Shown piece by piece: positions 7,149-11,577 of a DNA stretch of 11,577 nt (the first letter of the stretch is position 1; every line of letters begins with the position of its first letter). The stretch comes from Micrococcaceae bacterium UBA6021 (lineage in GTDB: Bacteria; Actinomycetota; Actinomycetes; Actinomycetales; Micrococcaceae). The notes under the pieces are model-generated. The model did not search any database and was not told the origin of the DNA. It worked only from the letters and a program-made list of their open reading frames with translations. Where the stretch lies: assembly GCA_002427975.1 (NCBI GenBank), contig DIZT01000346.1, positions 4,084-15,660 on the forward strand, given 5' to 3'. The position numbers and the translations under genes are program-made.

Positions 7149-7154
7149 TACACT
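7149..7154 (+). promoter_or_regulatory. -10 element of the chrB unit, predicting a leaderless mRNA
   Basis: TACACT lies at 7149-7154, immediately before the chrB-N ATG at 7161. Transcription starting the usual 6-7 bases downstream of a -10 would begin at or next to that ATG. The absence of any Shine-Dalgarno sequence before the ATG agrees with this. Leaderless mRNAs are common in actinobacteria. The -35 position (about 7126-7131, TCGGCT) is poor, so activation or an extended -10 may be involved. AACCGTGGTT (7140-7149), a short imperfect dyad, overlaps the left edge. Confidence 0.5.
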
Positions 7155-7160
7155 GGAACT

Positions 7161-7688
7161 ATGAGTGCTGATCCTGTCGTTGCCGGTCCCGCGGTCCCGG
7201 GGAGCTGGGTGCTGCTGTGTTACCGGCTGCCCCGCGAACCCTCCAGCCCCCGCGTGACGCTCTGGCGGAAACTCCAGCGCCTGGGCGTCGCCCAGCTCTC
7301 GGACGGGCTCGTCGCCCTCCCGGCCGACGCCCGCACCCGTGAGCACTTCGACTGGATCGCCGCCGAGGTCAGAGAGGCCGGCGGCACTGCCGGGCTGTGG
7401 CTGAGCCAGCCCGCGTCCCTGGGGCAGGAGCATGAGCTGGCCGCCGTGATGGCGGCCGACCGTGCCCGGGAATACGAGGATGTGCTGGCCGCGGCTGCCG
7501 CGGCCGCGGCACTGGACGAACCGGAACGCGGCCGGGCCGTGAAGCGGTTGCGGGCCGAGCTGCGTCGGATCGGCCGACGGGACTATTTCCCGCCCCGCCA
7601 ACGCGACGCCGCCCATGCCGCCGTCACCGGCCTCGCCCGCGGGGAACTTCCGGCCAACGCCACGAGAACTGCGGCAGGACAGTCATGA
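7161..7688 (+). CDS. chrB: Chromate resistance protein ChrB, N-terminal domain as a separate protein
   Basis: This 175-residue protein matches the N-terminal half of ChrB: WVLLCYRLPREPSSPRVTLW, then RLGVAQLSDGLVALP, then EHFDWIAAEVREAGG. In full-length ChrB (about 300 residues) this half precedes the conserved C-terminal domain and has been linked to chromate-responsive regulation. Here it ends at about residue 175, after a helical, basic, alanine-rich tail that may contact DNA or mediate dimer formation. The stop overlaps the start of the C-terminal-domain gene as ATGA, so both halves are made together. A similar split ChrB is known from the chromate cluster of Arthrobacter sp. FB24. The ATG sits right after a -10 element and has no ribosome site, pointing to leaderless translation. 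Confidence 0.85.
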   Translation: MSADPVVAGPAVPGSWVLLCYRLPREPSSPRVTLWRKLQRLGVAQLSDGLVALPADARTREHFDWIAAEVREAGGTAGLWLSQPASLGQEHELAAVMAADRAREYEDVLAAAAAAAALDEPERGRAVKRLRAELRRIGRRDYFPPRQRDAAHAAVTGLARGELPANATRTAAGQS

Positions 7689-8116
7689 AGTGGGCCACCC
7701 GCACCGGCGTCCACGTCGACCGCGCCGCCTGCGCCTGGCTGATCGGCAGGAACATCGACAAGGCCTGCGAGTTCATCTTCGTCGCAGACCCCGCCGAGGT
7801 CCCCGCCGACGCCGTGCCCTTCGACATGCCCGGCGTGGACCTGACCCACCACGGCCACGACTGCACCTTCGAGACCATGCTGCGCCGCTACGACATCGAG
7901 GATCCCGTCCTGTGGAAACTCGCCGAAATCATCCACGAAGCCGACATCGACGACGAACGCTACGACGCCCCGGCGGCCCCGGGCCTGGACATCATCATCC
8001 GCGGACTGTCCATGACCCTGAACGACGGGCAGATACTCGCCGTGTGCGGGCCCGTCCTGGACGGACTCTACGAATACCTCAAACGATCCCTCATCCTCGG
8101 CAGGGAACCGACCTGA
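7685..8116 (+). CDS. chrB: Chromate resistance protein ChrB, C-terminal domain as a separate protein
   Basis: This 143-residue protein matches the ChrB C-terminal domain. It opens with KWATRTGVHVDRAACAWLIG and RNIDKACEFIFV, followed by PFDMPGVDLTHHGHDCTFET. His and Cys residues in the HHGHDC stretch (about residues 56-61), together with Cys14, could bind metal or oxyanion (inference). The family is required for full chromate resistance in several bacteria; its biochemical activity is not settled. There is no signal peptide despite the historical 'exported protein' label. The ATG overlaps the upstream TGA by four bases, with GGCAGGA upstream as a modest ribosome site. IS-end-like repeats begin about 35 bases after the stop, so the operon ends at a mobile-element boundary. 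Confidence 0.85.
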   Translation: MKWATRTGVHVDRAACAWLIGRNIDKACEFIFVADPAEVPADAVPFDMPGVDLTHHGHDCTFETMLRRYDIEDPVLWKLAEIIHEADIDDERYDAPAAPGLDIIIRGLSMTLNDGQILAVCGPVLDGLYEYLKRSLILGREPT

Positions 8117-8152
8117 CCGGCGCCGCCCCGGAGCCAATGCTGTTCGGCTTAC

Positions 8153-8219
8153 GCCCAGGGAACTCCCATCTGGGCCTGAGTGCAGACAACTTCGGACATT
8201 CTGTGCAGACGACTTCGGA
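8153..8219. repeat. IS-end-like hairpin and tandem 17-bp repeats
   Basis: GCCCAG (8153-8158) pairs with CTGGGC (8170-8175) around a GGGAACTCCC core. It is followed by two direct repeats differing at one base: GTGCAGACAACTTCGGA (8180-8196) and GTGCAGACGACTTCGGA (8203-8219), period 23. Closely related sequence in the same orientation recurs at 11438-11475. Short tandem repeats next to a terminus are typical of transposase-binding sites at the ends of some IS families, notably IS21-like elements; the family call is inference. The hairpin could also end chrB transcripts, but no T-run follows. Confidence 0.6.
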
Positions 8220-8254
8220 AAATGACAATTCCAACGGTGGGGGTGTGACTGTTG

Positions 8255-8376
8255 GTTGGGAATGGCGGTTTTCTTTCAGCCTCGAATGGCGGTTCCGGAC
8301 CTCATGTCGCGGACAGTCTGCTGTGCCGTGCGGGGCAATCTCAGGTTCGGCGTCAACAAGAACCGCCATTCCCAAC
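8255..8376. repeat. 122-bp unit bounded by a perfect 16-bp inverted repeat
   Basis: GTTGGGAATGGCGGTT (8255-8270) and AACCGCCATTCCCAAC (8361-8376) are exact reverse complements. An internal direct copy of the core, GAATGGCGGTT, lies at 8284-8294, 24 bases after the first. The interior has no ORF. The unit sits just upstream of orfA, so it may be the IS left end with a duplicated or inverted end sequence, or a small MITE-like insertion. Confidence 0.65.
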
Positions 8377-8441
8377 TGTGAAAATCCCTCTACGTCAGGC
8401 TGGTTGTGAGTCATTCGATTCTTGTGATTGAAGGAGCAGCC

Positions 8442-9823
<1,382 letters not shown>

Positions 9824-9895
9824 GACAACTCCTTTGTCTCGCGATGGGACCACCCGGACCCTCATGACGAATAAGGCCCGACATCTATATTTATG

Positions 9896-9909
9896 CTCTA
9901 AATTTAGAG
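9896..9909. promoter_or_regulatory. Perfect 14-bp palindrome, likely ROK operator
   Basis: CTCTAAATTTAGAG is a perfect palindrome in an AT-rich island between the ROK gene and the divergent GH13 gene. ROK repressors bind dyads of this size and base composition. It overlaps the candidate -35 of the ROK promoter, so binding there would allow autoregulation and, from its position between the genes, control of the GH13 gene. Confidence 0.6.
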
Positions 9910-9930
9910 GCTGTAAGTATTATGTAAGAT
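9903..9930 (+). promoter_or_regulatory. Candidate promoter of the ROK regulator gene
   Basis: TTTAGA (9903-9908) and TAAGAT (9925-9930), each four of six to consensus, are spaced by 16 bases. They precede the ATG at 9955 by a short leader. AAGGGG (9947-9952) is close to the ATG, and GAGG (9941-9944) is slightly far; either could serve as ribosome site. The -35 lies inside the palindrome at 9896-9909. Confidence 0.45.
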
Positions 9931-9954
9931 GAATCACGATGAGGTCAAGGGGCG

Positions 9955-11166
9955 ATGACGGAAAATACAGCGAACAACCTGCAGTCGATGCGGCGGACCA
10001 ATGCAGCAGCAGTTCTGGGGGCCCTCCGGGGCGGCGGCGTGATGACTGCCACCGATTTAATTGAGAACACCGGACTGGCCAGGGCCACAGTCATTACGGT
10101 GTGCGATGACCTCCTCCGGGCCGGCTGGCTCCGGGAACTGGAGAGCCGGCGGCCGGTCCACAGCTATCAAAAGGGCAGACCTGCCCGAAGGTTCGAGTTC
10201 AACGCCGGTGCCGGCTGCGTGCTCGGCATTGATGTGGGGGCAGGGAAAACTACCGTCCTGGTCGTGGACCTGAAGGGACGCACCCTGGCCAAGTCAGCCA
10301 CGGCTTTCGCCCGCTTCCCCATGCCGGCGGCCGAACGCACGGAGGTCGTCAATCAGACGGCACTGAGCGCGTTGGAAGCGGCAGGCCTGCCCGCGCATTC
10401 CGTTCTTGCAGTCGGCGTTGGCATCGCGGCGACGGTTGACAGAAACAGGAACATACTGCACGACCAGGAATCCTGGGGCACTTTCGACATCGGGCTGCCC
10501 AAGGCCCTCAAGGAGAAGCATGGCTGGCCCGTGCTGCTAGAAAACGACGCCAACCTCGCCGCCCTCGCCGAACGCTGGTGCGGAGCGGCCGTAGGCATCG
10601 ACGACCTGGCCGTCATACTGGCTGGCGAACGCCTTGGCGCCGGCCTGATCGAATCCGGGCGGCTGCTGCACGGAAGCCGCGGCGGCGCTGGAGAAATGGC
10701 GTACCTTGAGATGCTTGACGGAGTCGGCAGTACGGACGGCATCGCGAACCTCGCCCGCCAATGGGGTGCGGAAGCAGTGGACAAAGGACTCATCACGTCC
10801 CTCCAAGACCGCGCAGAGGGTTCGGCCCGGAATATAACTGCCGAGATGGTTTTCCAGGCCGCTTCAGACGGCGACACGACCGCGGTGCAGATTCTGGACA
10901 GAATCTCAGCCCGCATGGCACGAGTGATCGCCACACTGGGAACAATTTTCAATCCCCAGCTTGTCGTCATCGGCGGAGCTGTGGCAACATCCGCCAGCGT
11001 GATGCTCAAAGCCATCGAAGAGGAGCTTCCGCAGCTCACGGCGACCCCACCCGACGTTGTCTTTTCCCCACTCGGGGACATCATTGTCTCCCTGGGAGCC
11101 GCCCGCCTCGCACTGGACCACGTAGAGGAAAACGCTCTCGACCTAGATCTTCGCGCAGCATCATAA
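9955..11166 (+). CDS. ROK-family transcriptional regulator (sugar-responsive repressor type)
   Basis: This 403-residue protein has an N-terminal winged helix-turn-helix (about 16-60: NAAAVLGALRGGGV, then LIENTGLARATVITVCDDLL) joined to a sugar-kinase-like ROK domain. That domain shows the phosphate-binding-type loop GIDVGAGKT (91-99), ENDAN (196-200), GERLGAG (224-230), GGAGEMAYLE (243-252) and PQLVVIGGAVA near 340-350. The classic zinc motif CxCGxxGCxE that follows GGAGE in many ROK proteins is absent; GVGSTDG stands in its place, as in a subgroup of actinobacterial ROK regulators. Such proteins usually repress a nearby sugar operon until a sugar binds. The divergent GH13 gene is the obvious target but is truncated, so the regulator may be orphaned here. 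An AT-rich promoter with a palindrome precedes it. Confidence 0.88.
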   Translation: MTENTANNLQSMRRTNAAAVLGALRGGGVMTATDLIENTGLARATVITVCDDLLRAGWLRELESRRPVHSYQKGRPARRFEFNAGAGCVLGIDVGAGKTTVLVVDLKGRTLAKSATAFARFPMPAAERTEVVNQTALSALEAAGLPAHSVLAVGVGIAATVDRNRNILHDQESWGTFDIGLPKALKEKHGWPVLLENDANLAALAERWCGAAVGIDDLAVILAGERLGAGLIESGRLLHGSRGGAGEMAYLEMLDGVGSTDGIANLARQWGAEAVDKGLITSLQDRAEGSARNITAEMVFQAASDGDTTAVQILDRISARMARVIATLGTIFNPQLVVIGGAVATSASVMLKAIEEELPQLTATPPDVVFSPLGDIIVSLGAARLALDHVEENALDLDLRAAS

Positions 11167-11434
11167 AAGCGGCTCTCTCATAATTCTTGCCGGTCGCCAA
11201 GCAACAAACCTCATCAAAGACACCCACCGCCCACCGGTTCATTGCTCCGGAAACGTTCCCGCGCACCATCCGGCCTCGGAGCCATACCGCTAAATACTGT
11301 CCATCGGGACTTACGAACGGCCCCGTCCCCTACACCGCCACGGCAGAGATGATCATCAACTCGCTCATGGCGTTGACCGCCAAAGGGGCTAAGATCCGGA
11401 TTCTCCCGCCCCGATAAGGGGTCGGTTTACACCA
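11167..11434. other. Gene-poor tail after the ROK gene
   Basis: The longest plus-strand frame (11187-11417, TTG start, 76 codons) has no ribosome site, no recognisable motif and a composition rich in Thr, Pro and Arg. A short minus-strand frame ending near 11325 is hydrophobic (ILAPLAVNAMSELMIISAVAV) and also lacks a start signal. Neither can be supported as a gene. No hairpin plus T-run follows the ROK stop. This may be decayed sequence next to the mobile-element end at 11435 onward. Confidence 0.45.
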
Positions 11435-11437
11435 AGG

Positions 11438-11485
11438 GAGCTCCCGTATTTGATTTGAGTGCAGAGGACTTCGGACGTGCAGACG
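11438..11485. repeat. Second copy of the IS-end-like repeat
   Basis: A GGGAGCTCCC-type palindrome starts just left of 11440. It is followed by GTGCAGAGGACTTCGGA (11459-11475), which differs at one or two bases from the 17-bp repeats at 8180 and 8203, and by a partial copy beginning GTGCAGACGGCAC at 11477. Order and orientation match the copy at 8153-8219, so it looks like the same kind of element end. Confidence 0.55.
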
Positions 11486-11507
11486 GCACGGCACCTACTG
11501 CCAAGAG

Positions 11508-11547
11508 CGCCACTTAGCGCTGCGAAAAAGCCGCCATCTAGCGCTGC
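11508..11547. repeat. Tandem 16-bp repeats at the window's right edge, IS-terminus-like
   Basis: CGCCACTTAGCGCTGC (11508-11523) and CGCCATCTAGCGCTGC (11532-11547) match at 14 of 16 positions with a period of 24 bases. Each contains the palindrome AGCGCT and is followed by an A/T-rich run. Repeats of this spacing are typical of multiple transposase-binding sites at IS21-type termini (inference). A mobile element probably continues beyond the window. Confidence 0.5.
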
Positions 11548-11577
11548 AATTTACAGACTCCGCACTGCCGCAGCGAA

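Noticed and set aside
8153..8175. Intrinsic terminator after chrB
   Set aside because: The six-base stem is real but no T-run follows and it is part of a repeat that recurs at 11438, so it fits an IS end better.
11187..11417. 76-codon plus-strand frame after the ROK gene
   Set aside because: TTG start, no ribosome site, no hydrophobic or catalytic motif, and composition typical of non-coding GC-rich DNA.

Overview
The window is high-GC actinobacterial DNA. The chromate-resistance genes (a two-domain ChrA, with ChrB split into separate N- and C-terminal proteins) and the sugar genes resemble those of Arthrobacter and related Micrococcaceae. That placement is inferred from gene content and codon use, not from a marker gene. 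No rRNA, tRNA or CRISPR array was seen.

Region 1 (1-3784) looks like part of a membrane or cell-envelope biosynthesis locus. On the minus strand a YbhN-type flippase-like membrane protein overlaps by 8 bases the start of a RibD C-terminal-type reductase that runs off the window edge. Divergent from them is a 780-residue fusion of a CDP-alcohol phosphatidyltransferase with an LTA-synthase/sulfatase-type phosphotransferase. The product of this set is unknown, and this is the most intriguing part of the window.

Region 2 (3785-4441) is gene-poor. It holds at best one start-less membrane-protein-like ORF and, at its end, a perfect 13-bp inverted repeat overlapping the chrA stop.

Region 3 (4388-8116) is a chromate-resistance island with two divergent transcription units. 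The minus-strand unit encodes a 110-residue membrane protein, a beta-propeller (YncE/YVTN-like) lipoprotein and ChrA. The plus-strand unit encodes ChrB-N and ChrB-C, joined by an ATGA overlap, with a promoter that predicts a leaderless mRNA. The two promoters overlap. ChrA probably exports chromate; ChrB is known as a chromate-responsive regulator/resistance factor; the lipoprotein and small membrane protein are unstudied partners. chrA appears to carry a one-base frameshift that removes its last 15 or so residues.

Region 4 (8153-9750) is insertion-sequence wreckage. IS-end-like repeats and a 122-bp inverted repeat are followed by orfA and a short orfB fragment of an IS3-like element. The orfB fragment is joined directly to the broken 3' side of a GH13 alpha-glucosidase gene, so both are pseudogenes.

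Region 5 (9750-11577) has a sugar-type ROK repressor that has lost the zinc motif, with a perfect 14-bp palindrome in its promoter and a small leader-like ORF pointing at the GH13 gene. After it comes a gene-poor tail with more IS-end-like direct repeats. One of these resembles the repeat at 8180, so the IS/GH13/ROK segment is bracketed by related sequences.
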